This document shows positions 15,146-23,708 of a DNA stretch of 64,000 bases, piece after piece. Where the stretch lies: positions 124,001 through 188,000 of the forward strand of contig CAVONB010000008.1 in NCBI GenBank assembly GCA_963697205.1, in the 5' to 3' direction. Positions within the stretch are counted from its first letter, which is position 1; each line of letters starts with the position of its first letter. Position numbers and translations under genes: made by a program. The notes beneath the pieces were generated by a model, which saw only the letters and a program-made list of their open reading frames with translations, was not told the origin of the DNA and did not search any database. The DNA comes from CAVONB01 sp963697205. Its GTDB lineage: Bacteria > Pseudomonadota > Alphaproteobacteria > Rhizobiales > Hyphomicrobiaceae.

Positions 15146-17023
15146 ATGGCAAACGTCGAATCAAGCAAGGCCGGATTCCTAGGCAATCTAGGCAAGGTCT
15201 ATGCCCTGTACACACTGGGCTTCCTCGTCTTTTTCGCGGCTATGGCCGTTTGGGAGTCGATGGGCGCCAGCGCCGAGGCGATCGGTGTTGGCTTCCTCTT
15301 GTTCACGATCGGCATCTATGCCCTCATCGGCTGGCTGTCGCGCACAACACAAGTCGACGAGTACTACGTCGCAGGCCGCGAGGTGCCGGCCTTTTATAAC
15401 GGCATGGCGACAGCGGCGGACTGGATGTCCGGCGCATCCTTCGTCGCGCTCGCGGGTGGCGTCTACTTCGGCGGCTATCCCTACCTGGGCTTCATCATCG
15501 GCTGGACGGGCGGCTACGTGCTCGTCAACTCGCTGATGGCGCCCTATCTGCGAAAGTTCGGCTGCTACACGGTGCCCGACTTCATCGGCACGCGCTACGG
15601 TGGCAACGCCGCCCGGTTCGTCGCCGTCATCGTGCTCGTGGTGGCCTCGTTCACCTACGTGACCGCGCAGATCGCCGCGACCGGCACAATCGCCGCCCAG
15701 ACCCTCGGCATCCCGTTCCACCTGGGTGTTTATCTCGGTCTGCTCGGCATCTTCATCTGCTCCATGCTCGGCGGCATGCGCGGCGTGACCTGGACCCAGG
15801 TCGCGCAGTACATCGTGCTGATCATCGCCTACCTCGTGCCGTTGTTCTGGATGTCGTCGAAGCAGGGCTTCGGCATCTTCCCGCATCTGACCTACGGCGA
15901 CGCGCTGCAGAAGATCTTCGCGCTCGAGCAGACGTTGCAGGTCGGTAAGCTGAAGCCGCCGGCGGATTGGGCCGCACAGCTCGCAGCCCAGAAGGTGAGC
16001 GGCGTTTCGGCGTTGCAGACGCTGGCCAACGCACCGGAAGGTCAGGGCTGGAAGATGATCACGCTTGCCATCTGCATGATGGCGGGCACGGCATCGCTCC
16101 CGCACATCCTGATGCGCTATTTCACCACGCCGTCGGTTCGTTCCGCCCGGCGCTCGGTGGGCTGGTCGCTGTTCTTCATCTTGGGTCTGTATCTGTCGGC
16201 ACCGGCACTCGCCACGTTGACCAAGCTGCAGCTGCTCGATCCGACACTGCCGACGGCGGTGATCGGCAAGTCGTTCAGCCAGGTGGCGAACCTCGACTGG
16301 ATCAAGCACTGGCAGTCGGTCGGAATGGTGGGGCTTGTCGACTTCAACAAGGATGGCATCCTCCAGATCAACGAGTTCTTCATGCGGCCCGACATCGTCG
16401 TCCTCGCGACGCCGGAAATTGCCGGACTGCCGTATGTGATCTCGGGCCTGGTTGCTGCCGGCGGTCTCGCGGCCGCGATGTCGACGGCCGATGGTCTGCT
16501 GCTGGCGATCGCAAACGCCCTCAGCCATGATCTCTACTACAAGATCATCGACCCGAAGGCCGACACCAGGAAGCGTCTGATCGTGGCCCGCGTGCTGCTG
16601 CTGTTCATCGGCATCGCCGCGGCCTACATCGCAGCGCAGCGCCTGACCGGGATCCTGGGTGCGGTGGCCTGGGCCTTCGACTTCGCCTGCTCGGGCCTGT
16701 TCTTCCCGCTCGTCCTCGGTGTGTGGTGGAAGCGTGCCAACGCCCCCGGTGCGATCGCCGGTATGCTCGGCGGCTTCATCGCCGGCTCGCTCTACCTCTA
16801 CATGGTCAACGACTGGGATGGCGCGGCTCGTGCGGTCTATCCGCTGATGGCGCCGTGGTGGGACATCGACCACCTGCGGTTCGGCATCATCGGCATGCCG
16901 GTCAGCCTGATCTGCATGGTCGTCGTCTCTCTGATGACGCCGGCGCCCAGCAAGGAAGTGCAGGACATGGTCGACGAGACCCGCATTGCGCGCGGGAAGT
17001 CGATCCTTGGCTCGTCGCACTGA
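15146..17023 (+). CDS. Sodium:solute symporter, VC_2705 type (carboxylate uptake)
   Basis: 625 residues of the SSS family with the LeuT-like core plus extra helices (about 13 segments). Family motifs: 'DEYYVAGREVPAFYNGMAT' near residue 75, 'ADWMSGASFVALAGG', 'GYVLVNSLMAPYLRKFG' and, late, 'ISGLVAAGGLAAAMSTADG' followed by 'LLLAIANALSHDLYY'. Homologues move acetate, pyruvate or other small carboxylates with Na+. A loop at residues 399-410 (DFNKDGILQINE) has the full Asp/Asn/Asp/Glu pattern of an EF-hand calcium loop. It forms a unit with the DUF4212 gene and ends before a terminator at 17045. Confidence 0.92.
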   Translation: MANVESSKAGFLGNLGKVYALYTLGFLVFFAAMAVWESMGASAEAIGVGFLLFTIGIYALIGWLSRTTQVDEYYVAGREVPAFYNGMATAADWMSGASFVALAGGVYFGGYPYLGFIIGWTGGYVLVNSLMAPYLRKFGCYTVPDFIGTRYGGNAARFVAVIVLVVASFTYVTAQIAATGTIAAQTLGIPFHLGVYLGLLGIFICSMLGGMRGVTWTQVAQYIVLIIAYLVPLFWMSSKQGFGIFPHLTYGDALQKIFALEQTLQVGKLKPPADWAAQLAAQKVSGVSALQTLANAPEGQGWKMITLAICMMAGTASLPHILMRYFTTPSVRSARRSVGWSLFFILGLYLSAPALATLTKLQLLDPTLPTAVIGKSFSQVANLDWIKHWQSVGMVGLVDFNKDGILQINEFFMRPDIVVLATPEIAGLPYVISGLVAAGGLAAAMSTADGLLLAIANALSHDLYYKIIDPKADTRKRLIVARVLLLFIGIAAAYIAAQRLTGILGAVAWAFDFACSGLFFPLVLGVWWKRANAPGAIAGMLGGFIAGSLYLYMVNDWDGAARAVYPLMAPWWDIDHLRFGIIGMPVSLICMVVVSLMTPAPSKEVQDMVDETRIARGKSILGSSH

Positions 17024-17044
17024 AACCTGCTAGAGGTCACTGGG

Positions 17045-17078
17045 ATGGGGGCGGAGCCTGGGCTTCGCCCCCATTTTC
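17045..17078 (+). terminator. Rho-independent terminator after the symporter
   Basis: atgggggcggag pairs with cttcgcccccat (one mismatch) around a six-base loop, followed by tttt. It lies 22 bases after the symporter stop. Confidence 0.75.
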
Positions 17079-17109
17079 ATGCGGCTCGCCACGTCCAGGA
17101 GATTCACAC

Positions 17110-17472
17110 TTGGAAACGGTTCCTCTGGCAGCCATTCCGCTGTGGGCGGTGGTGGTCGATTACGTGCTCGGCGTTGTCATGTGGACGCTGATCGGCCGCG
17201 CGGCCATGAACATTTTTCTGCCCGTGACCTCCGACTTCTTTTTTATGCGGTTTTTCGTCAGAGCCACCGACCCGCTGCTGCGGCTGTTCAGGCCGGTCAC
17301 GCCGAGCTTTCTCGTCGAGCCCTTGGTGCCGCTGTTCGTGGCCTGGTTCTTCTACATGGTCCGCTTCTACCTGATGCCCTGGCTCCTGGGCTACTCGGTG
17401 CTGGGCATGCTGTCGTTCCCGCTCGAAAGCGAGTTCACCCGCCTGATCTACACGATCTTCATGCGCCAATAG
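17110..17472 (+). CDS. Small membrane protein, YggT-like
   Basis: 120 residues starting at TTG 17110, nine bases after 'aggag'. Two or three hydrophobic segments ('LWAVVVDYVLGVVMWTLIG' and 'LFVAWFFYMVRFYLMPWLL') flank 'RATDPLLRLFRPVTP', which loosely recalls the conserved 'PLLRP.R...P' of YggT proteins. The similarity is partial, so this is a tentative placement. It follows the symporter terminator and is in the same direction; a role with the transport module is possible but not shown. Confidence 0.55.
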   Translation: METVPLAAIPLWAVVVDYVLGVVMWTLIGRAAMNIFLPVTSDFFFMRFFVRATDPLLRLFRPVTPSFLVEPLVPLFVAWFFYMVRFYLMPWLLGYSVLGMLSFPLESEFTRLIYTIFMRQ

Positions 17473-17644
17473 CCCCCAAAGCCGCGACCGGACGCCCGCC
17501 CATCACGCCCGCCCATCACGCCCGTTTGATCGCGCGTGGCCCGCCAACCCGTTGCCGTGACGTGTCCCCTGACGCGATACTGGCGCTCCGCGGGGCCGGT
17601 CGGTGCCAGCTGCAGATGGTTCCCGAGGCAGGGAGCTGACGCGT

Positions 17645-18013
17645 ATGCTGGACAGGATCGAGGCACTGGCGGAAATCTCGGTGGCGCGCGGCTGCGGGTT
17701 CGCGGGTCTTGCGATCGGCACCACGATGGTCGGCTTTGCCGGCGAGTATATCTACGCCATGAAAGTCGGCGGACTGTTGGCGCTGCTCACCTCCGCCATC
17801 TTGCAGCTCAAGGCCTGGCACGCGCCGACGCGCAACTACAAGTCGACGGAGCTGTGGCTGATGCTGAAGCCGCAGGATCGCCCCGTCCCCGCCATCGCCC
17901 AGAAGGTAATCGGCTCCGTTCTGCGCGACGTCTACCTGCTGTTCGCGATCCGCGCCGCAGCCGTTGCCGCCGGCCTCCTGGCGGCCGCCACGATCTTGTC
18001 GCTGTTCTCCTGA
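17645..18013 (+). CDS. Small membrane protein, conserved hypothetical
   Basis: 122 residues from ATG 17645, preceded by 'ggcagggag'. An N-terminal helix region ('GFAGLAIGTTMVGFAGEYI'), a second hydrophobic segment ('VGGLLALLTSAILQL'), a polar middle with 'WHAPTRNYKSTELWLML' and a C-terminal membrane helix ('AVAAGLLAAATILSLF'). I recall similar proteins in Rhizobiales but know no function. It converges with the exonuclease-CBS-DUF294 gene, whose stop lies 43 bases downstream. Confidence 0.65.
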   Translation: MLDRIEALAEISVARGCGFAGLAIGTTMVGFAGEYIYAMKVGGLLALLTSAILQLKAWHAPTRNYKSTELWLMLKPQDRPVPAIAQKVIGSVLRDVYLLFAIRAAAVAAGLLAAATILSLFS

Positions 18014-18055
18014 GAGCACGCGGTGGCCCGCGGGGCCGGCCTTGCGCGCGCAGGG

Positions 18056-20152
18056 CTACATGCGGCCCTCGAGCGCCAGCTCCTGCATGGTCTCCACGGC
18101 GCCGAGCGCATCCTTGAGGTCGGCGCGCTGGCGCTTGTCGAGGCGTCCCAGATCGACGCCGGTCGACAGCGCCACGCCGCGTCGGCCATCCTCGATCTGT
18201 TGATCGAGCACGGCGCGCAGGATCACCTCGTGCGCATCGATGATGCGCGAAATGTCCCCGGGCGAGCCGACCCCTTCCGCATGAACGCCCTCCAGGCGCT
18301 CGCGCGTTCCGTGCGCCGGCACGCCGTGGCGGATCGACATCACGCGCGCGCCGGTGACCAGCGGCAGCAGTCCGCCCTTCTTCAGGTCGACGCGGCCGTT
18401 CTCGGTACGGATGCCGCCGAACATCGTCAGCGGTGCGCGCCATCGACGCCCGCTTTCTGCCAGCATCGTCAGGAAGCTGCGCGAGGTCCGCGCGCGTTCA
18501 TAAGCATGGCGCCAGATGCGATCGCCCAGGGCGAGATCGCCATGCACGGGGATCGCATCGAAGAAGATGTCGACGTTGAGAAGATCCTCCGGGCGCTGCC
18601 GTCCGAGCCAAGTCTCCACCAACTGGTTCCAGTCCGCGAGGCTGTGCCGCCAGGCCGCGGTCTTGGCCATGACGCCGCCCTTGCAGTACAGGATGCCGGA
18701 CAGGTCCAGGATCTCCGCGATATGCGTGCCCAAGGCCTCGAACCACCGATCGGTGTCGGAGCCCGGCGCGCCTTCGGTGTAGACGATCGCGTTGTCCTGG
18801 TCGGCCGCCAGCAGGCTCTCGCCACGGCCGCCCGAGCCCAGCACCAGGACGGCGTAGGCTACCGGTGGTCGACCCCGCCCTTCCTCGGAAAGGCGCGCCT
18901 CCGCAAGCTGCGCCGCCCGCCGCGTGATGTTGCAGATCTCGGTGCTGACCACGCCCGCGATCGTGCGCGCGTCGACATCTTCGCGTAGCAGGCTGGCGGC
19001 CATCCGCGGCACCTGCGACCACGCCTGCGCCAGATCGTTGGCATCGCGTGCAGCCACGATGCTGTCGCCGATCATGATCGCTTCGCTCGCTCGGTTGCGC
19101 AGTAGATTGCGCGGCGTCAGCGCACCGACGATCTCGCCGGCCATGTTGCGCACGCCAAGGTGGCGGATGCCCAGCCGGTCCATGCGCCCGATGGCGCGAT
19201 AGACCGGAGCATGGTCGGCCACCGTGAGCAGCGGCGCCTTGGCGAATTGCTGCAGCGGCGCGTCCAGCGCGGCCGCTCCCAGGGTGCCGATCGCACGCAG
19301 CACGTCGCGTTCGGTGATGATCCCGGTCGCGCCGTCCGGCATGCGCACGAACACCGAGCTCGATCCGCGCTCCAACAGGGTCTTGACCGTTTCCGCAAGG
19401 GACAGGCTGCCCTCAAGCACCAGCGGCGGGCTCGTCATGACGTCGCGCACGCGATGGCGATAGGCGAATGGATCGATGCCCTTGAGGCCGGCTTCCCCAT
19501 CCGCCGGCGACGAATCCACCGAGGCTATCCCGCCGGAACTCTGCGCATCGCGTTCCGCTAGCCGCATGCACGCGGCCTCGGCCTCGGCCAGGGTGCGCAC
19601 GCCCGCCTGCCGCAGCAAAGGCACCAGCTTGATGAAGGCCTCTCCAGTCGCGACCGCATCGCTCAAGGCCGTGTGACGCGCGGGGTTCTTGACCTCCAGC
19701 CACTCGCACAGCCGATCCAGGCTGTGGTCGGCGAGCGTCGGTGCGACCACGCGCGCGAGCACGCGTATGTCGAGCGCGCGCGGCTGCTGCCAGGCGAGCC
19801 CTGCCAGGTCGTGCTCGCGCTTCAGCATGGCGAAGTCGTAGGCGAGGCTGTGGCCGATGACGACGCGCTGCCCGATCGCGCGGGCGATCTCCGGCGCTGT
19901 GGCCGCGAAGCTCGGTGCGCCCTGAAGCGCCGCGGTCGTGATGCCGTGGACCGTGGTCGAGGCCTCCGGGATCTCGATGCCGGGGTCGATCAACTGTTCG
20001 GTGCCGGCTTCGACAGCAAGCCGGCCCTGCTCTATCGGAGCAAAGCCGATCTGGATGATCCTCGCGGTCCGCGCATCGAGTCCTGTCGTCTCGGTGTCGA
20101 CGACGACGGCATCCAGAGCAGCGAGTGGTGTGGCGAAGGTGATGGTCTTCAT
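18056..20152 (-). CDS. DEDDh exonuclease-CBS-DUF294 nucleotidyltransferase fusion
   Basis: 698 residues from the ATG at 20152. Residues 1-185 form a DnaQ-like 3'-5' exonuclease: 'VVVDTETTGLDA' (D-x-E), 'VIGHSLAYDFAML', 'HTALSDAVATGEAF' (His and Asp). Residues about 235-365 are two CBS repeats ('VRDVMTSPPLVLEGSL', 'GIITERDVLRAIG', 'LGIRHLGVRNMAGEIVG'), which usually sense adenylates. Then the DUF294 nucleotidyltransferase, with 'VLGSGGRGESLLAADQDN' (GlnD-like catalytic motif), and the DUF294 C-terminal helical domain. CBS-DUF294 proteins with or without a DnaQ domain are recurrent neighbours of DUF4212/symporter pairs, so it probably regulates that uptake system, by nucleotidylating a protein or degrading a nucleic acid; the target is unknown. 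Confidence 0.88.
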   Translation of the reverse strand: MKTITFATPLAALDAVVVDTETTGLDARTARIIQIGFAPIEQGRLAVEAGTEQLIDPGIEIPEASTTVHGITTAALQGAPSFAATAPEIARAIGQRVVIGHSLAYDFAMLKREHDLAGLAWQQPRALDIRVLARVVAPTLADHSLDRLCEWLEVKNPARHTALSDAVATGEAFIKLVPLLRQAGVRTLAEAEAACMRLAERDAQSSGGIASVDSSPADGEAGLKGIDPFAYRHRVRDVMTSPPLVLEGSLSLAETVKTLLERGSSSVFVRMPDGATGIITERDVLRAIGTLGAAALDAPLQQFAKAPLLTVADHAPVYRAIGRMDRLGIRHLGVRNMAGEIVGALTPRNLLRNRASEAIMIGDSIVAARDANDLAQAWSQVPRMAASLLREDVDARTIAGVVSTEICNITRRAAQLAEARLSEEGRGRPPVAYAVLVLGSGGRGESLLAADQDNAIVYTEGAPGSDTDRWFEALGTHIAEILDLSGILYCKGGVMAKTAAWRHSLADWNQLVETWLGRQRPEDLLNVDIFFDAIPVHGDLALGDRIWRHAYERARTSRSFLTMLAESGRRWRAPLTMFGGIRTENGRVDLKKGGLLPLVTGARVMSIRHGVPAHGTRERLEGVHAEGVGSPGDISRIIDAHEVILRAVLDQQIEDGRRGVALSTGVDLGRLDKRQRADLKDALGAVETMQELALEGRM

Positions 20153-20284
20153 GACTGTCGATGGCCCCGCGCAAGTATCGGCAGTCCACACTAGCGCAGG
20201 GCCGGCAGCATGCGTTGATCTCGGTCAGTGGACGAAAGTAGGGGGTGCACGCGGCCGCATCCGCGTAGGGCCGATCGCTGCGCT

Positions 20285-20986
20285 CTACACCCCCAGCCAG
20301 CGCGACTTCAATGCCGCGTCGCCGATGATCTGTTCCGGCGTGCCCCGCCAGACTGCGGTGCCGCGGCCCATCACGACGACGTCGTCGGCCAGACGCGTCG
20401 CGAACCCGAAGTTCTGCTCCACGAGCACCATCGTCAGGCCGTGCCGCTTCAGTTCCGCCAGCTTCTCGTAGATCTGCGCGACGATGATCGGCGCCAGCCC
20501 CTCGGTCGGCTCGTCGAGCACCAATAGCTGCGGGTTCATCAACAGCGCCCGCGCGATCGCAAGCATCTGCTGCTCGCCACCTGACAGCTGGTTGCCCCCG
20601 TTCTCGAGCCGCTCCGCCAGCCGTGGAAAAAAATCGAGCACGCGCGCCATCGTCCATGTGCACGACCCGGTCGGTGGCAGGCGCGCGGCCAGTGCCAGGT
20701 TCTCGCGCACCGTCAGCGATGGGAAGATGTCGCGCGTCTCCGGCACGTAGGCCACGCCCGCCCGCGCGATCTCGTAGCTCGGCCGCCCCGCGATGTCGCG
20801 GCCCTGGAAGCGAACCGTTCCGGCGTTAACCGGAAGTAGTCCCATGATCGCCTTCAGCGTCGTCGTCTTGCCCGCGCCGTTGCGCCCGAGCACGGCGAGG
20901 ATGTGGCCGGCACGCGCGTCGAGGTCGAGCCCCCGGACGATCTCCGTGTCGCCATAGCCGGTCCGCAGCTGACGGATCTCGAGCAT
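20285..20986 (-). CDS. livF: HAAT-type ABC transporter ATP-binding protein LivF
   Basis: 233 residues. Walker A 'GRNGAGKTTT', Q-loop region 'VAYVPETRDIFPSLTV', signature 'LSGGEQQML', Walker B 'LLVLDEPTEGLAP' and switch His replaced by Gln in 'VLVEQNFGFA', as is normal for LivF. It starts one base inside the stop of livG (TGATG), so the pair is translationally coupled. It is the last gene of a five-gene uptake operon reading leftward. Confidence 0.9.
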   Translation of the reverse strand: MLEIRQLRTGYGDTEIVRGLDLDARAGHILAVLGRNGAGKTTTLKAIMGLLPVNAGTVRFQGRDIAGRPSYEIARAGVAYVPETRDIFPSLTVRENLALAARLPPTGSCTWTMARVLDFFPRLAERLENGGNQLSGGEQQMLAIARALLMNPQLLVLDEPTEGLAPIIVAQIYEKLAELKRHGLTMVLVEQNFGFATRLADDVVVMGRGTAVWRGTPEQIIGDAALKSRWLGV

Positions 20987-21726
20987 CAGGGCGTCGGGCC
21001 TCCCAGATAGATCGCGTTGACGAGTGGGCTCGCGCGCGTCTCGGCAGGCGTGCCCTCGAACACGACCTGGCCGTGGTTCAGCACCGTGATCCGGTCGGCG
21101 ACGTCGAAGGCGAGATCCATGTCGTGCTCGATGATGAGGACCGCCAGCGATCGTGGCAGTCGTTTCAGCAGCGTGTGCACGGCCCGGATCATGCCGGGCC
21201 CGACCCCCGACGTCGGCTCGTCCATCAAGAGCACCGTCGGCTGGCGCGCCAACGCGATCCCGACCTCCAGCTGTCGGCGAAAGCCGTACGAAAGAGCTGA
21301 GACCGGCGCGTCGAGCACGTCGCCGATCCCCACTTGCCCCGCTGCGTCCTTCACCGCGGCGACGATGTCGCCGTCGCCATGCGTATCGCGCGTCAGACAT
21401 GACGACAGGCCGCGTGCTGCCGCGGCCGCCAGCGCAAGATTGTCGCGGACCGTCAGCGCATCGAACAGGTTGTTCTTCTGGTAGCTACGCGACAGGCCCA
21501 ATCGCGCCCGCGCCTCGACCGATAGATCCGTCGCGCGCCGGCCTGCAATGAGGATCTCGCCCGCGCTCGGCGTCACGATGCCAGCGATGAGGTTGAACAG
21601 CGTCGTCTTGCCCGCGCCGTTGGGCCCGAGCACCACGCGTCGCTCGCCGGGCTCAAGCCTCAATGACACCTTGTCGACCACCGTGAGCGAGCCGAAGGAC
21701 TTGGACACCTCGTGCAGCTCAAGCAT
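20986..21726 (-). CDS. livG: HAAT-type ABC transporter ATP-binding protein LivG
   Basis: 246 residues. Walker A 'GPNGAGKTTLF', the LivG insert region 'LSRSYQKNNLFDALTVRDN', a degenerate signature ('ALSYGFRRQLEVG', usual for LivG), Walker B 'VLLMDEPTSGVGP' and H-loop 'LIIEHDMDLAF'. It overlaps the end of livM by 8 bases. It should pair with LivF on the inner face of the LivH-LivM channel. Confidence 0.9.
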   Translation of the reverse strand: MLELHEVSKSFGSLTVVDKVSLRLEPGERRVVLGPNGAGKTTLFNLIAGIVTPSAGEILIAGRRATDLSVEARARLGLSRSYQKNNLFDALTVRDNLALAAAAARGLSSCLTRDTHGDGDIVAAVKDAAGQVGIGDVLDAPVSALSYGFRRQLEVGIALARQPTVLLMDEPTSGVGPGMIRAVHTLLKRLPRSLAVLIIEHDMDLAFDVADRITVLNHGQVVFEGTPAETRASPLVNAIYLGGPTP

Positions 21727-22723
21727 CGGCCTCCGCCTCCATCCGGTCTTCCGGCTCCGCGGCAGGCGGACGGTTGTGCGCCCCGCGGCGCCCGATCCAA
21801 TGCTCCAGACCGCCGTAGAGGCCGCGCCCGCCGGCCATGACCGTCAGGATCAGTGCCGCGCCGATGGCCATGTGCCAATAGCTCGTCCAGTCGCTGACCG
21901 TGTGCTTGAGCAGGACGAGCACGGCGGCGCCGAGGATCGGGCCCACGAGCGTGCCCAGACCGCCCAGGATGACGACCACGAGTGCTTCCCCGGAAACCGT
22001 CCAGACCAGCAGTTCCGGCGAAACGAACATCGTGTGCTGCGCAGCCATTGCGCCGGCCATGCCGCACAAGGCCGCCGAGATCGCGAAGGCGCGCGCCTTG
22101 ATGCCGGTCACACCGACCCCGAGCGCGCGTATGCGATCCTCGTTCTCCCGGATGCCGACCAGGCTGCGCCCGAAACCCGAACGCAGCACCAGTGCGGCGA
22201 TGGCATAGGCAAACGCGAGTGCGGCGAGCGCGAAAAGCGCGAACGGCAGCGACGCGGACAGATCGATCCCGACAGCTGAGAGATCGAGCCGGGCGATGCC
22301 CGACATGCCGTCGTCGCCGCCGAGCCACTTGCTGTCGAACACGAGCGCGTAGGCCATCTGACCGAACGCCAGCGTCGCCATGATGAAGAAGATGCCGCGC
22401 GTGCGCGCGGTGACGGCGCCGACGGCGGCGCCCAGTGCCGCAGTCGTGACCATGGCGAGCAGCATGGCCACGGCCGGCGGCACGCCGAAGTGGACGGTCG
22501 CCGCAGCGAAAGTATAGGCGCCGAGCCCGAGCAGTGCGCCGTGACACAGCGAGATCATGCCGCCGTAGCCGGCAACCATGTCGAGCGCCACGGCCATGAT
22601 CGCGAGCACGGCGATCTCGATCACGATCTCACGCGCAAAGTAGCCGCCGAGCAGCATATAGGCGACGAGCCCTGTGAGCAGGATCGCCAGCGCCGCGCTC
22701 TTGGTTTCGGTCTGACGAAACAT
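21719..22723 (-). CDS. livM: HAAT-type ABC transporter permease LivM
   Basis: 334 residues with about nine membrane helices. Family landmarks: 'MVAGYGGMISLCHGALLGLGAY', shown here only by its core GYGGMISLCHGALLGLGAY, 'LAFGQMAYALVFDSKW', 'GRSLVGIRENEDRIRALG' (the cytoplasmic EAA-like coupling helix) and 'VVILGGLGTLVGPILGAA'. It forms the channel with LivH, encoded 4 bases upstream. Confidence 0.9.
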   Translation of the reverse strand: MFRQTETKSAALAILLTGLVAYMLLGGYFAREIVIEIAVLAIMAVALDMVAGYGGMISLCHGALLGLGAYTFAAATVHFGVPPAVAMLLAMVTTAALGAAVGAVTARTRGIFFIMATLAFGQMAYALVFDSKWLGGDDGMSGIARLDLSAVGIDLSASLPFALFALAALAFAYAIAALVLRSGFGRSLVGIRENEDRIRALGVGVTGIKARAFAISAALCGMAGAMAAQHTMFVSPELLVWTVSGEALVVVILGGLGTLVGPILGAAVLVLLKHTVSDWTSYWHMAIGAALILTVMAGGRGLYGGLEHWIGRRGAHNRPPAAEPEDRMEAEADA

Positions 22724-22727
22724 CGTC

Positions 22728-23600
22728 TCAGGCCCTCGCCGGATAAAGGCCCGCAGGGCGCAGGATGAGAACGCCGGCCAGCAGCCCGTACACCAGAACG
22801 GAGGCGACCTGCGGCGCGATCACGGCGCCGAGCGTTTCGATGAAGCCGACCAGAAGGGATCCGACGACGGCGCCTTTCAGCGAGCCGAGCCCACCGATCA
22901 CGACCACGATAAGCGTGGGGATCAGGATGTCCGTTCCCATGTGCGGCGTCACCGAAAGGATTGGCGCGGCGATAACACCAGCGAGACCCGCCAGCGCACA
23001 TCCCACGCAGAACACGGCGAAGAACAATCGCTCCACGTCGATGCCCAGGCACGCCGCCATCTGGTCATTGTCGACACCTGCGCGGATCATGGCGCCGATC
23101 TGCGTCCGGCTGAGCGTCAGATGCAGCGCGGCCATGACGATCAAGCCGACCGCGATGACGAAGATCCGATACGCTGAGTAGGTGATGCCCAGAACGTCCA
23201 CCGGCCCGGCCAGCGCCCTCGGCGGCTCGATGCTGAGCGCGACGTCGCCCCACCCCATGCGCACGAGGTCGAGGAACACGAAGATGAGACCGAACGTGAC
23301 GAGCACCTGGTTCATCGGGCCCGCGCGCCGCAGGCGACGGATCAGCCCGAAGTAGAGCAGGGCACCCGCGAGCGCGACCGCGACCGGCGCGAGCGCCAGC
23401 CCGCCCCAGTAGGAGCCGGTCCACGCGACAGCGGAGACGCCAACGTAGGCCCCCAGCGCATAGAGTGCCCCATGCGCGAGGTTGACGAAATGCATCAGCC
23501 CGAAGATGACCGTGAGCCCGACCGACAGCAGGAACAACAGCATCGACAGCTGCAATCCGTGCAGGATTTGGACGATCCAGAACGACGGGTCGGCCATCAT
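22728..23600 (-). CDS. livH: HAAT-type ABC transporter permease LivH
   Basis: 290 residues, about eight helices. 'GLTVIFGLMHFVNLAHGAL' and 'GAMIRAGVDNDQMAACLGI' (coupling region), then 'VVIGGLGSLKGAVVGSLLVG', are the LivH hallmarks. The start is Met-Met at 23600; the second Met is equally possible. It lies between the binding-protein gene, 108 bases upstream, and livM. Confidence 0.9.
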   Translation of the reverse strand: MMADPSFWIVQILHGLQLSMLLFLLSVGLTVIFGLMHFVNLAHGALYALGAYVGVSAVAWTGSYWGGLALAPVAVALAGALLYFGLIRRLRRAGPMNQVLVTFGLIFVFLDLVRMGWGDVALSIEPPRALAGPVDVLGITYSAYRIFVIAVGLIVMAALHLTLSRTQIGAMIRAGVDNDQMAACLGIDVERLFFAVFCVGCALAGLAGVIAAPILSVTPHMGTDILIPTLIVVVIGGLGSLKGAVVGSLLVGFIETLGAVIAPQVASVLVYGLLAGVLILRPAGLYPARA

Positions 23601-23708
23601 CGCGAGCAGGTCCTCGTCGTCACGGCGCCAAAGCGCCGGCCAATGCGGCGCCTTGCCTTGTCTGGCGCGTCAGCGCGCTACGTCGTGCCGCCGTCAGGCG
23701 GCGTCGGA

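Noticed and set aside
15188..17020. 610-codon open frame on the minus strand opposite the symporter
   Set aside because: It mirrors the symporter codon for codon, is rich in Arg/His/Asp as GC-rich antisense frames are, and has no recognisable domain.
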